Source: an uncultured Clostridia bacterium (GTDB lineage: Bacteria > Bacillota > Clostridia > Lachnospirales > Bianqueaceae). From it: a stretch of DNA of 43,114 bases. Shown one piece after another: positions 7,450 through 16,600 of this stretch. The notes beneath the pieces are model-generated. The model ran no database searches. It was given only the letters and a program-made list of their open reading frames with translations, and had not been told where the DNA came from. Both the position numbers and the translations under genes were made by a program. The stretch spans positions 1 through 43,114 of the forward strand of contig CALWPV010000094.1 of assembly GCA_944383515.1 (NCBI GenBank). The letters are read 5' to 3'. The stretch's first letter is position 1; each line of letters begins with the position of its first letter.

Positions 7450-9044
7450 TCAGGGCGACTCCCAGTAGAAAGAAAACACCTGACCAATAGCCTCTGTTGC
7501 TTCTTCTAGGCTTACCTTGTTCATATAATACGCTTCTAGCTGTTCTTGCATAACCTCCATAGGCTGCGCATAGGGCAGTGAATCTCCTGCTATTTGGTCT
7601 AGTATATCACGTAGCTGCTGCGCCACTTTCTCTTCCATAGGTTCAAACCAATATGCGCTCTGCTCAAAGACTTCCTGCTGTATTTCGCTACTTTCGCGCG
7701 GATTGTAATTAGGCCAAATATAAAGTTTAGTAGACGTCTCCGTGAGCGCATGCAAGCACGCACTGACATTGTCGCGATTTACCGAAATGCCCAGTTCTGG
7801 AGGGTATTCATAATCTAACAAATACTGCGCCAAACGCCCCGCGCCTTCTATGTTTGCCGCTCCGCTGGGGCAAAACGCCAGCCCGCTTACACACGCCGCA
7901 TAATGCTTCGGATCTGTTTCTATGGGAATCCCTCCCAAAACCATATGCTGCTCTATATTATGAAAATACGTTTGTAACGCATAGGCTTGCATAATAAAGC
8001 TACTATTCACTAAATGACCGCCATAACCGCCGTCTAACAAAATGCCCAAACTCTCCGTCTTGTATGGTTCGTCCTCTAATATGGTTGGACCAAGATTAAA
8101 GCGGTCATATTTAGCATTATCGGCTGTTATATTTTCTTCATAGGTATTCTCTTCATAATTTGTAATCGTCATGAAATCCTGCTTTAAAAACTCAAGCATT
8201 AACGGCAGAATCTGCTCCACGGCTTCGGCCGAAACTGACTGCTGCTCTTCTAGGCCATTATAGCCCGCTGCCGCCGTTAAACATTCATAATATAATGCTG
8301 CCAAATCGTAGTTCCTTCATATAAAGCCAGCTTTGACGCATTACCTTGCATGGCTATGCACGCGTCTTCTAATAGCTTCAATATTTCTTCATATGTTGCT
8401 CCCTCTGGAAGCGGCGTCCGGCCGATCTCCTGCAAAAACTCCTCCGAAGTAATATATCCATTGACATTAAACAAAAAAGGGACTACATACTGCTTTTCCT
8501 GATAGACACCGCTTTGCAAAACCCGCGTATAATACCGCTCCTCGCTTACCTGAAGAAAAGGGGATAAGTCTTCCATAGCCTCTTCATTTAAAAGCTCTTT
8601 CCAATCACCGTCAAATTGCTTAAGAGCAATCACCAAGTCTGGAGCCTGCTCAGCTTGTTGCTTCTGCTGCATTTGATAAACCATATCGGCTGTATTATTA
8701 AAAAAAGTAACCTCTACTGATTGTCCCGTTTCGTCTTGAAAGTCCAAAATGGCTTGATATACTGCATTGCCATACGTATACCCCGGCAAATACCAGCTGC
8801 GCTCTAGGCCCAAATTAACCTGAGTAGAATATTCTTCTATTTCCACACCATCAGGGTAAGAAAACACATTTAATTGTCCAACCATGTAAATTTGGAGTGG
8901 TTGCTGAGTAATGATATCGGTTGCATATGAATTTTTTCCCGTTATGCTTGTTGAATTATCATTCACAATATAGTGACACCCTATAACGCTAATCCAGGAA
9001 AGAATTGAAATTAAAGCAAGCAAATACTTAAAAAAGCGAATCAT
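7450..9044 (-). pseudogene. Frameshifted extracellular solute-binding lipoprotein
   Basis: The first segment starts at ATG 9044 (GGAGG 8 bases upstream), has a signal peptide ending in SVIGC, and runs to a TAA at 8279-8277 after IWQHYIMNV. The second segment, in another frame, continues as LAALYYECLTAAAGYNG from about 8307 to 7450. Read together they make one protein of about 531 residues, matching the neighbouring lipoprotein in length and type. Restoring one missing base near 8308 would give TTDLAALYYEC, so a single-base loss is the simplest explanation; a sequencing error cannot be excluded. The segment is visibly more AT-rich than its neighbours. The first part carries PDLVIALKQFDGDWKELL and FLFNVNGYITSEEFL, typical of solute-binding proteins. 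Confidence 0.78.
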
Positions 9045-9082
9045 CAGGTACACCTCCCGACAAAAAGCAATTTCTTTAACTC

Positions 9083-9111
9083 ATTTTACCCCAATATACT
9101 TCGTCTGTCAA
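9083..9111 (-). promoter_or_regulatory. Promoter of the solute-binding lipoprotein genes
   Basis: On the minus strand TTGACA (9111-9106), a 17-base spacer and TAAAAT (9088-9083) form a strong promoter about 40 bases before the frameshifted lipoprotein gene. Transcription of both lipoprotein genes probably starts here. Confidence 0.8.
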
Positions 9112-9141
9112 TGTATTATATTGGATAAAACAAAAAAACAC

Positions 9142-9170
9142 TTGACAGCCTCCTTTCCTCGCGATACAAT
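9142..9170 (+). promoter_or_regulatory. Promoter of the DNA-repair pair
   Basis: TTGACA (9142-9147), a 17-base spacer and TACAAT (9165-9170) give a near-perfect sigma-A promoter, divergent from the lipoprotein promoter. Transcription would start near 9177, about 40 bases before the ATG. Confidence 0.85.
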
Positions 9171-9218
9171 AGCGATACCGAACATATATTCTCATATTTC
9201 CAAACAGAGGTTCTTATT

Positions 9219-10532
9219 ATGGACACGCTCGATAAACTCCGCATTCTTACCGATGCCGCCAAATACGATGTTGCCTGTACTTCCAGCGGTTCCGACCGCA
9301 GTGGTCGCGGCCGCGGGCTCGGAAACGCCGTCGCCTGCGGTATCTGCCATTCCTTCACGGCCGATGGCCGCTGCGTTTCTCTGCTCAAAGTGCTCATGAC
9401 CAATTACTGCGTATACGACTGTCAGTACTGCGTAAATCGCCGTTCTCACGATACCCGGCGCACCGCGTTTACGCCGCGCGAGCTGGCGCATTTAACCATT
9501 GCCTTTTATCGCCGCAATTATATTGAAGGCTTATTTTTAAGCTCTGGTGTGCTTCGTTCTCCTGACTACACCTGCGAACGCATGATCGAAACGCTCTCTC
9601 TTTTGCGCTGTGAGTATCACTTTAATGGGTATATTCATGCCAAGGCTATTCCCGGAGCCGACCCCGCTTTGATCACACAACTGGGGCTTCTTGCCGACAG
9701 GCTCAGCTGCAATATAGAGCTTCCCTCCCAGCAAAGTCTCTCCCGTTTAGCGCCAGATAAAACCAAAACTTCTATTTTAAAACCCATGTCGCAAATTCGC
9801 GACCAGATGCGTCAGTCTCAATATGAAGTAGCGCACTATCATGGCGCGGCAGCGTTTGCCCCAGCAGGCCAAAGCACGCAAATGATCGTGGGCGCCTCAC
9901 CGGAAACAGATTTCCAAATTTTAAAGCTTACCGAGGGACTCTACCAAAAATACCGCCTAAAGCGCGTATTCTTTTCCGCTTATACTCCTGTTATGGAGGG
10001 TCCGCTGCTTCCGGCGCTCACCACCAAACCGCCGCTTCTGCGCGAGCACCGCTTGTACCAAGCCGACTGGCTGCTTCGCTTTTACCGTTTTAAAGCGGAC
10101 GAACTGCTCAGCGAAGAAAACCCCAGCTTTCACCCGCTGCTGGACCCCAAATGTAACTGGGCTCTTCACCACCCCGAAGTGTTTCCCGTTGAAATCAACC
10201 GGGCTCCGTATGAGCTGCTGCTCCGCGTTCCCGGTCTCGGCCCCCGCAGCGCGAAGCGCATTGTCAAGGCGCGCCGCCTCGCTCCCTTAGATTATGACGC
10301 GCTGAAAAAAATCGGCGTTGTGCTCAAACGCGCCCGCTATTTCATTCTTTGTAACGGTCGCGCCGCGGACGGGCTAAACTTAACGCATGACGCGGTGCTT
10401 CGCAGCCTGCTTACTAGCCAGGGTCTCGCCTATCGGCACGCTTTAGAGAGCGCCGAGCCCGAACAGCTTTCTCTCTTTGATCCTTCTTCCCAAACACTTC
10501 GTTCTTTACTCAAGGAGGGCATTGCCCTATGA
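9219..10532 (+). CDS. Putative DNA modification/repair radical SAM protein (TIGR03916 family)
   Basis: A 437-residue radical SAM protein. The [4Fe-4S] cluster motif is CVYDCQYC (CxxxCxxC, near residues 67-74), preceded by the family-typical GRGLGNAVACGICHSFTADG stretch. The C-terminal part contains a helix-hairpin-helix DNA-binding motif, APYELLLRVPGLGPRSAKRI. This combination is that of the TIGR03916 family, thought to act in DNA modification or repair; the reaction has not, to my knowledge, been proven. It overlaps the next gene by 4 bases (ATGA), and that neighbour (TIGR03915) is its regular partner. Most of the ribosome binding site is weak (CAGAGG), 9 bases from the ATG. Confidence 0.9.
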   Translation: MDTLDKLRILTDAAKYDVACTSSGSDRSGRGRGLGNAVACGICHSFTADGRCVSLLKVLMTNYCVYDCQYCVNRRSHDTRRTAFTPRELAHLTIAFYRRNYIEGLFLSSGVLRSPDYTCERMIETLSLLRCEYHFNGYIHAKAIPGADPALITQLGLLADRLSCNIELPSQQSLSRLAPDKTKTSILKPMSQIRDQMRQSQYEVAHYHGAAAFAPAGQSTQMIVGASPETDFQILKLTEGLYQKYRLKRVFFSAYTPVMEGPLLPALTTKPPLLREHRLYQADWLLRFYRFKADELLSEENPSFHPLLDPKCNWALHHPEVFPVEINRAPYELLLRVPGLGPRSAKRIVKARRLAPLDYDALKKIGVVLKRARYFILCNGRAADGLNLTHDAVLRSLLTSQGLAYRHALESAEPEQLSLFDPSSQTLRSLLKEGIAL

Positions 10533-11359
10533 TTCCTACCAACGATACCCCCTGGCTCTACGACGGCAGCTACGAAGGTCTGCTCAGCTGCGTTTTCGAG
10601 AGCTTTCGTCTTCATGTACTCCCCTGCTTATTAGAAGCCGGTGAGCCGAGTCAGCTTTCCCTGACTCCCCCCAGAGTCATGCTAACGGATCCTCATAAGG
10701 CCGCTCGTGTCCAAACCGCTTTGCGCCATAAACTCGGCCAGGCCGTTACTGAATTTTTCCAGTCTTGCTTTTTAACTTGTTTAGAAGACAAAGAACTTTA
10801 CATGCTTCGTTTCATGCATCTGGCCTTTCACGTAGGCCCTTCTGTACTTCACTTTCTTTCCAACGAAACGGTAGCTACGCTGTGGAAAAGCGTGCGCCAT
10901 TTAGAAAATGAGGCCCACCTGCTGAAAGGATTTCTTCGCTTCTCCGACTATCCGCCCTACCTTATTGCCGTCATACACCCTAAAAACTTTGTACTTCCGC
11001 TTCTCACCGCTCATTTTTGCGACCGCTTTCCCGAAGAAAACTTCCTTATTTATGACGAAACCCATGGCTGCGGACTGCTGCAGCAAAAAGGAAAGATCCG
11101 CATTCTTCCCATTGATTCTCTTGCCCTGAGCCTCCCCAGTGAAACCGAACAAAAATATCGGGCCCTCTGGCAGACGTATTATAAAACCGCCGCCATACAG
11201 GCCCGATATAATCCGGCATGCCGTATGTCACACATGCCTAAACGCTATTGGAAATACATGACAGAACTGGGCGCCGCCGCGCTCACGCGCCACGAAAGTA
11301 CTGCTCCAGAATCGTTGCCGCCTGCGCCGCCGCGCCAGTCACCGTTCCCTGAATCATAG
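10529..11359 (+). CDS. TIGR03915-family putative DNA repair protein
   Basis: A 276-residue soluble protein starting MIPTNDTPWLYDGSYEGLL, with YDGSYEGLLSCVFE the hallmark of TIGR03915. The C-terminal RMSHMPKRYWKYMTEL motif is also typical and is normally close to the protein's end; here about 32 further residues, rich in Pro and Ser, follow. That extension overlaps the 3' end of the convergent alaX gene by 77 bases, so it may be a recent stop-codon loss. The start overlaps the radical SAM gene by 4 bases. The two are presumed to act together, perhaps with this protein as a DNA- or substrate-handling partner; the chemistry is unknown. Confidence 0.87.
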   Translation: MIPTNDTPWLYDGSYEGLLSCVFESFRLHVLPCLLEAGEPSQLSLTPPRVMLTDPHKAARVQTALRHKLGQAVTEFFQSCFLTCLEDKELYMLRFMHLAFHVGPSVLHFLSNETVATLWKSVRHLENEAHLLKGFLRFSDYPPYLIAVIHPKNFVLPLLTAHFCDRFPEENFLIYDETHGCGLLQQKGKIRILPIDSLALSLPSETEQKYRALWQTYYKTAAIQARYNPACRMSHMPKRYWKYMTELGAAALTRHESTAPESLPPAPPRQSPFPES

Positions 11360-12446
11360 CGGCGCTGCCGCCACCGCGACCGCCCAGCTGCTCTGACAAT
11401 GTTTTAGCCAACGGCCGCACATCCGTTTTGCCGCTGCCTATCACATACTGATACAACGCGCTCCCTTCTTTGGGAAGAAGCACGGCGGCCAGCGGGCAAC
11501 CTTTCTCCACCAAAGCATTGACTAATTTACGTGCGCTTACCGTATCCAAAGCCGGCTCCACCAAGCACAGCGGCGTATCTGCCGTCACCTGCGCCGCTCT
11601 GGCTTCAATCAGCGCGTCAGAAAGCGCCGCTATTCTGCTCTTTAGCTGCTGTAACTCCTGCTGTTCTTTCAGTACCGCCTGCTGCACCTGAAGCGGCGCT
11701 ACCGAAAACTGAGCGCCCAGCTCGCGCAGCATCTGGTGTTTGATCGCATAATCGCCGCGCGCTCTTGCTCCGCACAGAATCGTCAGACGCATACCGCCTT
11801 TATAATGCTGTGCGTCCACAATTTTAAGCGCCCCCACTTCGCCGGTTTCTTTCACGTGCGGCGCGCAGCAGGCGCATAAATCCGAGCTGCCCAGCGCGAC
11901 AATACGCACGCGACCAGACAGCTCCTTTTTACTCCGGTACGCAAGGCGCTGCAGCTCTTCCTCGCCGGGATACAAAATCCGAACCGGCTCATTTTCATAA
12001 ATCACCTGATTGGCCTTCTGCTCCAGATCCTCCAGCTCTTCCTGCGTCAGCGGGCCGTCAAAGTCAATGGTCGTCAGACTTTCATTCATATGAAACCCAA
12101 CATTATGGTATCCCTTCAGGGCATATACCAAACCCGAAAGAATATGCTCGCCCGAATGCTGCTGCATATTGTCAAAGCGGAAGGCCCAGTCAATTTCTCC
12201 CTCTACCTCACTACCCACAGGTAGTGGCCCAGGCAGCACATGATAGATATGGTCCCCTTGCTCCTGCACGCCCAGTACCGTTTGGCCTCCCAGCCGGCCC
12301 CGGTCCGAAGCCTGTCCGCCGCCTTCGGCAAAGAAAGCAGTCTGGTCCAGCTCCACCCGGTAGGCACTGCCTTCTGCCTGACAGGCTACCACACGCGCCT
12401 TGAACTGACGAATATGCGAATCCTCGTCATAGAGTTTTTTCGTCAT
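11283..12446 (-). CDS. alaX: Alanyl-tRNA editing protein (AlaX, long form with DHHA1 domain)
   Basis: A 387-residue free-standing editing enzyme that hydrolyses Ser or Gly mischarged on tRNA-Ala. The N-terminal beta-barrel has FFAEGGGQASDRG, the zinc site comprises HSGEHILSG (HxxxH) and CCAPHVKETGEVG (CxxxH), and the C-terminal DHHA1 domain ends GGRGGGSAAMIQG, as in AlaRS. No catalytic aminoacylation domain is present. The start overlaps the end of ispD by 20 bases, so the gene is the last of upp-ispD-alaX. Its 3' end overlaps the convergent TIGR03915 gene by 77 bases. Confidence 0.92.
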   Translation of the reverse strand: MTKKLYDEDSHIRQFKARVVACQAEGSAYRVELDQTAFFAEGGGQASDRGRLGGQTVLGVQEQGDHIYHVLPGPLPVGSEVEGEIDWAFRFDNMQQHSGEHILSGLVYALKGYHNVGFHMNESLTTIDFDGPLTQEELEDLEQKANQVIYENEPVRILYPGEEELQRLAYRSKKELSGRVRIVALGSSDLCACCAPHVKETGEVGALKIVDAQHYKGGMRLTILCGARARGDYAIKHQMLRELGAQFSVAPLQVQQAVLKEQQELQQLKSRIAALSDALIEARAAQVTADTPLCLVEPALDTVSARKLVNALVEKGCPLAAVLLPKEGSALYQYVIGSGKTDVRPLAKTLSEQLGGRGGGSAAMIQGTVTGAAAQAATILEQYFRGA

Positions 12447-13149
12447 AGCCTGCCGCCTCCCGTGCTTCTAAGATCTTTTCTCCAATACTAATATCTTCCG
12501 GCGTGGTAATCTTAATGTTTTCGTTAGAGCCCTCCACAATACGCACGGGTAAGTCCAGATATTTTTCAACCACCTGACTGTCGTCGGTACAGCCGTAATC
12601 TCCCATAACAACCGCATGCCGATGCCCTTCCAAAATATCAGGATACCGAAACGTTTGCGGTGTTTGCGCGCTCCACAAATTTTTACGGGCCGGCGTGCGC
12701 TGCACAAATCCCTTTTTATCAACCACTTTAATAGTGTCCTTTACCTGTACGGCCAGCAACGCGCCGCCATACAGGGCCGCGGCCTCAATGGTTTCTTGAA
12801 TCTGCCGCACCGTTACCAAGGGTCTGGCTCCGTCGTGAATTACCACCATATCGCAGTCCTTGGGTAATGCGCTTAATCCGTTTAAAACCGACTCCTGGCG
12901 GGTACCGCCGCCAACAATAATATCTTTTACTTTCTCAATCTGATAGTCGTGAATCAGGTGCTGACAAAGATCCAAATCGTCACGGCTAACAACCAGCAAA
13001 ATGCCTTCAATTTCTGGCACTGCCGCCACGGTTTCCAGCGTTCGGATCAAAATCTCTTTACCGGCCAGGCGAATAAACTGTTTTTTAACCGCCATACCCA
13101 TTCGTTTTCCCATACCCGCCGCCGGGATAACCGCCCATATCTTTTTCAT
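12427..13149 (-). CDS. ispD: 2-C-methyl-D-erythritol 4-phosphate cytidylyltransferase
   Basis: A 240-residue cytosolic enzyme of the non-mevalonate isoprenoid (MEP) pathway, which transfers CMP from CTP to methylerythritol 4-phosphate. The glycine-rich loop is PAAGMGKRMG (residues 9-18) followed by KKQFIRLAGKEIL; VVIHDGARPLV and the C-terminal GSNENIKITTPEDI are the conserved substrate-binding motifs. The length is typical. It lies 18 bases after upp and overlaps alaX by 20 bases, so it is the middle gene of the operon. Confidence 0.95.
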   Translation of the reverse strand: MKKIWAVIPAAGMGKRMGMAVKKQFIRLAGKEILIRTLETVAAVPEIEGILLVVSRDDLDLCQHLIHDYQIEKVKDIIVGGGTRQESVLNGLSALPKDCDMVVIHDGARPLVTVRQIQETIEAAALYGGALLAVQVKDTIKVVDKKGFVQRTPARKNLWSAQTPQTFRYPDILEGHRHAVVMGDYGCTDDSQVVEKYLDLPVRIVEGSNENIKITTPEDISIGEKILEAREAAGYDEKTL

Positions 13150-13166
13150 TATTACTTGTTCCTCTC

Positions 13167-13802
13167 TTATTTGGTTCCAAAAATCCGGTCGCCGGCATCG
13201 CCTAGCCCCGGAACAATATATTTATGCTCATTCAGCCCTTCGTCCAGCGCGCCAATAATGACATGCACGTCCGGATGCTCGCTAGTCAGCTTTTCTACTC
13301 CTTCCGGAGCCGCAATGATGCATAAAAAATGAATATGCTGAATTCCGCGCTCCTTCAGCATGGTAATGGCCGCCGTCGCCGAGCCGCCTGTTGCCAACAT
13401 GGGGTCCACCACAAAAACTTCCCGTTCGCTGCAGTCAGCCGGAAGCTTGCAATAATACTCAATCGGCAGCGCCGTCTCCGGATCCCGGTAAAGACCGATA
13501 TGCCCAACCTTTGCGCCCGGCACAATCGTTAAGAGCCCGTCCACCATGCCGAGTCCAGCGCGCAGAATCGGTACAATCGCCATCTTTTTCCCGCGAATTT
13601 CTTTCACCGTAGTTTTGCAAATGGGGGTCTCAATCTCCACCTCGGTCAGCGGCAAATGACGCGTAGCCTCATAACACATAAGCATGGCAATTTCACTCAC
13701 TAGCTGCCGAAAGTCCTTTGACGTTGTTTCTTTGCGGCGCAAAATACCTATTTTATGTTGAATCAAAGGGTGATGCATAATTTGTATGTTTTTGTTTTCC
13801 AT
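13167..13802 (-). CDS. upp: Uracil phosphoribosyltransferase
   Basis: Pyrimidine salvage: converts uracil and PRPP to UMP. The start was set at ATG 13802 because GGAGG lies 5 bases before it; the ATG four codons upstream overlaps that site. The 211 residues are the usual length. The PRPP-binding motif is [14 protein letters not shown], and the N-terminal [20 protein letters not shown] and the C-terminal [14 protein letters not shown] are diagnostic. It is the first gene of upp-ispD-alaX, with a promoter just upstream. Confidence 0.96.
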   Translation of the reverse strand: MENKNIQIMHHPLIQHKIGILRRKETTSKDFRQLVSEIAMLMCYEATRHLPLTEVEIETPICKTTVKEIRGKKMAIVPILRAGLGMVDGLLTIVPGAKVGHIGLYRDPETALPIEYYCKLPADCSEREVFVVDPMLATGGSATAAITMLKERGIQHIHFLCIIAAPEGVEKLTSEHPDVHVIIGALDEGLNEHKYIVPGLGDAGDRIFGTK

Positions 13803-13835
13803 GGCTGCCTCCAAAATTCTGTTAACTTTGACTCC

Positions 13836-13864
13836 ATTATAGCAAGTTTGCCTTCAGAAGGCAA
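13836..13864 (-). promoter_or_regulatory. Promoter of the upp-ispD-alaX operon
   Basis: On the minus strand TTGCCT (13864-13859), a 17-base spacer and TATAAT (13841-13836) precede upp. The -35 lies in a TTTGCCTTC/GAAGGCAAA palindrome that could be an operator. Confidence 0.7.
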
Positions 13865-13917
13865 ATACTTTAACAGACTTTACGCAAAAAGAAAAAAGAC
13901 AAGATACAAAAAAGTGC

Positions 13918-13946
13918 TTGACAGCCTGTTTTTTATTTAGTATAAT
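13918..13946 (+). promoter_or_regulatory. Promoter of the two tRNA-Ser genes
   Basis: TTGACA (13918-13923), 17 bases, TATAAT (13941-13946): a full-consensus promoter 27 bases before the first tRNA, typical of strong stable-RNA genes. Confidence 0.9.
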
Positions 13947-13973
13947 GAGATTCGCGTTATGGATGGCGCTGTT

Positions 13974-14059
13974 GGAGAGGTGTCCGAGTGGTCGAAGGGG
14001 CTGGTCTCGAAATCCAGTGTCTCCGTAAGGGGCCGTGGGTTCGAATCCCACCCTCTCCG
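13974..14059 (+). tRNA. tRNA-Ser(CGA)
   Basis: The acceptor stem GGAGAGG/CCTCTCC is closed by a G discriminator, the TTCGAATCC T-loop is present and a long variable arm follows the anticodon stem, as expected for tRNA-Ser. The anticodon loop CTCGAAA gives CGA, reading UCG. No CCA is encoded. Confidence 0.95.
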
Positions 14060-14096
14060 CTTTTACAATTTAATTTGTTGATGTTATCATCCATAT

Positions 14097-14185
14097 GGAG
14101 AAGTACCCAAGTGGCTGAAGGGGCTCCCCTGGAAAGGGAGTAGGTCGTTAATAGCGGCGCAAGAGTTCAAATCTCTTCTTCTCCG
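14097..14185 (+). tRNA. tRNA-Ser(GGA)
   Basis: The acceptor stem GGAGAAG/CTTCTCC, a TTCAAATCT T-loop and a long variable arm identify tRNA-Ser. The anticodon loop CTGGAAA gives GGA, reading UCC and UCU. It follows the first tRNA-Ser by 37 bases and probably shares its transcript. Confidence 0.94.
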
Positions 14186-14242
14186 CTCAAGGTCGTTTCG
14201 TTTTCTTAGATTGCGGGGCGGCTTTTATTTTGCCAAAAATCA

Positions 14243-14289
14243 GGGCGTATAGCTTGCTTTTCTCGCTAAGCAAGCTATACGCCCTTTTC
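14243..14289. terminator. Bidirectional terminator between the tRNA-Ser genes and thiC
   Basis: A perfect 17-bp stem (14243-14259 with 14268-14284) and an 8-base loop, followed by TTTTCGTTTTT on the plus strand. It ends the tRNA transcript and can also end the convergent thiC transcript. Confidence 0.88.
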
Positions 14290-14312
14290 GTTTTTCGCCC
14301 CTTGTCCAAAGG

Positions 14313-15632
14313 TTAATCCATAATGTCTACGTCTTCGCCGCGTAAAATCTTATTCATGTTGCGCACCGCGCACATTTTGCCGCACATAGTGCAGGTGTCC
14401 TCGCGCTCCGGCGTCGACTCCGCGCGGTACCGCCGCGCCTTTTCGCCGCCGTCAATGGCCAGGCTAAACTGCTTCTCCCAGTCCAGCTCCCGTCTGGCGT
14501 CGCTCATGGCATAATCCCAGGTCCATGCCTCTGGATTGCCTTTGGCCAAATCCGCGGCGTGCGCCGCAATTTTCGACGCAATAATGCCTTCTTTTACGTC
14601 GTCCACATTCGGCAGGCGAAGGTGCTCTGCCGGCGTCACGTAACAAAGGAAGCTGGCTCCATAGGTAGCCGCAATCGCGCCGCCAATGGCTGCCGTAATA
14701 TGATCATAGCCCGGCGCTACATCGGTTACCAGCGGGCCCAGCACATAAAAAGGCGCCCCTTTGCAGATTGTCTTTTGAATTTCCATGTTGGCTTTAATCT
14801 GATTCAGCGGCATATGCCCCGGCCCCTCGATCATAACCTGCACGTCCTTCTCCCAGGCGCGCTGCGTGAGCTCGCCCAGCGTAACCAGCTCTTCAATCTG
14901 CGAAATATCTCCCGCGTCCTGAATGCTGCCCGGCCGGCATGCGTCTCCCAGACTCAGCGTTACGTCATATTCACGGCAAATGTCTAAAATCTCGTCGAAA
15001 TACTCAAAAAACGGGTTCTCATGTCCGGTCAGCATCATCCAGGCAAAAATAATACTCCCGCCGCGAGATACAATGTTAGTATGGCGCTTGCAGGCTTTGA
15101 ACCGCTCTGCGGTGTTTCGATTGATCCCGCAATGAATAGTCATAAAGTCCACGCCGTCTTCCGCATGCATGCGAAAAACGTCGATCCATTCATGGGGCTT
15201 AATCGCTTTGAGCGCCTTATTGTAATACACCACCGCGTCATAAATGGGAACCGTGCCCAGCACCGCCGGGCACTCGGCCGTCAGTTTGCGGCGAAACACC
15301 TGGGTATCGCCATACGAAGACAGGTCCATAATCGCTTCGGCGCCCATGGAAACCGCGCTCATGACTTTCTGCATTTCTATGTCCAAATCCAGGCAGTCTT
15401 TCGACGTACCCAGATTCACATTGATTTTTGTTCTTAGCCGGCTGCCAATGCCACAAGGCTTAACGCAGTGGTGGTTACGGTTCATGGGAATAACCACCTG
15501 TCCTTCTCCCACCAGCTTCATCAGTTCTTTCATATCCATATTTTCCTCGGCCGCTACCGCTTGCATGGCCGGGGTCACAATGCCGCGCCTAGCCGCGTCC
15601 ATCTGGGTTGTATACATGCGTGACTCACTCAT
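14313..15632 (-). CDS. thiC: Phosphomethylpyrimidine synthase ThiC
   Basis: A radical SAM-type enzyme that rearranges aminoimidazole ribotide to hydroxymethylpyrimidine phosphate for thiamine biosynthesis. At 439 residues it is the short form found in many anaerobes, without the N-terminal extension of E. coli ThiC. Visible hallmarks are [38 protein letters not shown] and [17 protein letters not shown]. The C-terminal cluster motif reads CTMCGKMC (CxxCxxxC), one residue shorter than the CxxCxxxxC of the long form. AGGAGG precedes the ATG. Expression is set by the TPP riboswitch and terminator directly upstream. No other thi gene lies beside it. Confidence 0.97.
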   Translation of the reverse strand: MSESRMYTTQMDAARRGIVTPAMQAVAAEENMDMKELMKLVGEGQVVIPMNRNHHCVKPCGIGSRLRTKINVNLGTSKDCLDLDIEMQKVMSAVSMGAEAIMDLSSYGDTQVFRRKLTAECPAVLGTVPIYDAVVYYNKALKAIKPHEWIDVFRMHAEDGVDFMTIHCGINRNTAERFKACKRHTNIVSRGGSIIFAWMMLTGHENPFFEYFDEILDICREYDVTLSLGDACRPGSIQDAGDISQIEELVTLGELTQRAWEKDVQVMIEGPGHMPLNQIKANMEIQKTICKGAPFYVLGPLVTDVAPGYDHITAAIGGAIAATYGASFLCYVTPAEHLRLPNVDDVKEGIIASKIAAHAADLAKGNPEAWTWDYAMSDARRELDWEKQFSLAIDGGEKARRYRAESTPEREDTCTMCGKMCAVRNMNKILRGEDVDIMD

Positions 15633-15653
15633 ACGTACTTCCTCCTATTCAAC

Positions 15654-15685
15654 TAAAAAAAGAGCATGCCCAACGCGGCATGCTC
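15654..15685 (-). terminator. Riboswitch-controlled terminator in the thiC leader
   Basis: On the minus strand GAGCATGCC (15685-15677) pairs with GGCATGCTC (15670-15662) and is followed by eight T residues. It lies between the TPP aptamer and the thiC ribosome binding site, where it would stop transcription when TPP is bound. Confidence 0.87.
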
Positions 15686-15712
15686 CTACTGCTCCCAGTA
15701 CATTCTATTATA

Positions 15713-15800
15713 TGCATCCCTACGTTGGCATTATCCAAATCAGGTTCTTGGGTCGAAGCGTAACAGCTTCCTCTCAGCCCACTTCCATGAGCTCCCCTTT
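15713..15800 (-). promoter_or_regulatory. TPP riboswitch (THI element)
   Basis: Read on the minus strand, the aptamer begins with GGGGAGCTC and contains the conserved GGGCTGAGAGGAAG, then CGACCCAAGAACCTGATTTG and GGATAATGCC, ending AACGTAGGGA. These are the pyrimidine- and pyrophosphate-binding arms of the TPP riboswitch. It precedes thiC and its attenuator, so thiamine pyrophosphate should repress thiC. Confidence 0.96.
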
Positions 15801-15811
15801 GTGCTGGTTCT

Positions 15812-15840
15812 ATTATAAAGCGCTCCGTATGAAAATGCAA
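15812..15840 (-). promoter_or_regulatory. Promoter of thiC
   Basis: On the minus strand TTGCAT (15840-15835), a 17-base spacer and TATAAT (15817-15812). Transcription would begin within a few bases of the TPP aptamer. Confidence 0.8.
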
Positions 15841-15867
15841 GTTTTTTCTCCCCGGCGACAGCCATTT

Positions 15868-16488
15868 TTAGTCTAGCAGCGTCTTCCACTGCGTACTGTG
15901 GTGCGCCTCAAAACACATGGCAATCTCTTCTTTAGTATTCTTTGCCTCCGCCAAAGGCGGCAAAGCGTCCAGCGCAAAATACCCACTCTCGCTGGTCTCC
16001 AGATTGGGTATAAACGCGCCGCCTTGCGCCGTGCAGTGCACAAAGACAATACATACTTTATAGGCATACCGCGGTTGATTATGTTTATCTCGGTCTAGCA
16101 CGGCCACCACAAAATCCGCCGATACGTCCAGCCCCGCTTCCTCTTTCGACTCTTTAATCACATTTTCCAGTGCCGACTCCGTTACGTCTACCCAGCCGCC
16201 AGGCATCGCCCACAATCCGTCGCGTTCACGCACTAATAAAATTTTGTCGCCGTCAAAGATAGCGGCGCGCGTCGCCAGCTTGGGCGTTTGGTATCCCATT
16301 TCGTTGCAAAACAGATCTCGAATTTTAGCCACCGGCTCCTGCGTCTTGTATGCCATAATTTCCGCCGCGATCTGCCGTATTTTTCCATACCGCTCTTTGT
16401 CGAAGTCATCATGCCCATAATATAGTCCTGCTTGTGCCAGCTGCTGTAGTTCAATGGCCCAGCGCAGCCACTTTTCTCGTGTTTCCAT
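15868..16488 (-). CDS. NUDIX hydrolase with N-terminal helical domain
   Basis: A 206-residue soluble protein. The N-terminal 60-70 residues (METREKWLRWAIELQQLAQA...) match the helical domain that precedes the catalytic fold in one NUDIX group (NUDIX_N2 type). The NUDIX box is complete: PGGWVDVTESALENVIKESK followed by EEAGL, with Lys in place of the first Arg. Substrates in this group include ADP-ribose and other nucleoside diphosphate derivatives; the exact substrate is not evident. GGAGGAG precedes the ATG by 10 bases. It is separated from thiC by its own intergenic space and probably transcribed alone. Confidence 0.9.
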   Translation of the reverse strand: METREKWLRWAIELQQLAQAGLYYGHDDFDKERYGKIRQIAAEIMAYKTQEPVAKIRDLFCNEMGYQTPKLATRAAIFDGDKILLVRERDGLWAMPGGWVDVTESALENVIKESKEEAGLDVSADFVVAVLDRDKHNQPRYAYKVCIVFVHCTAQGGAFIPNLETSESGYFALDALPPLAEAKNTKEEIAMCFEAHHSTQWKTLLD

Positions 16489-16600
16489 ATGTTCTCTTCT
16501 CCTCCCCTTGCTATTTTCCTAAACAAAGATTATAATGAAAAACGTTTGAAACTCATAATTTTTACTTTGCGCAGCCTGCTGCGCTTGGAGGACATATCGT

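Noticed and set aside
14097-14185. A tRNA-Leu instead of tRNA-Ser, because of the long variable arm
   Set aside because: The anticodon is GGA and the discriminator is G, which fit serine and not leucine (A discriminator).
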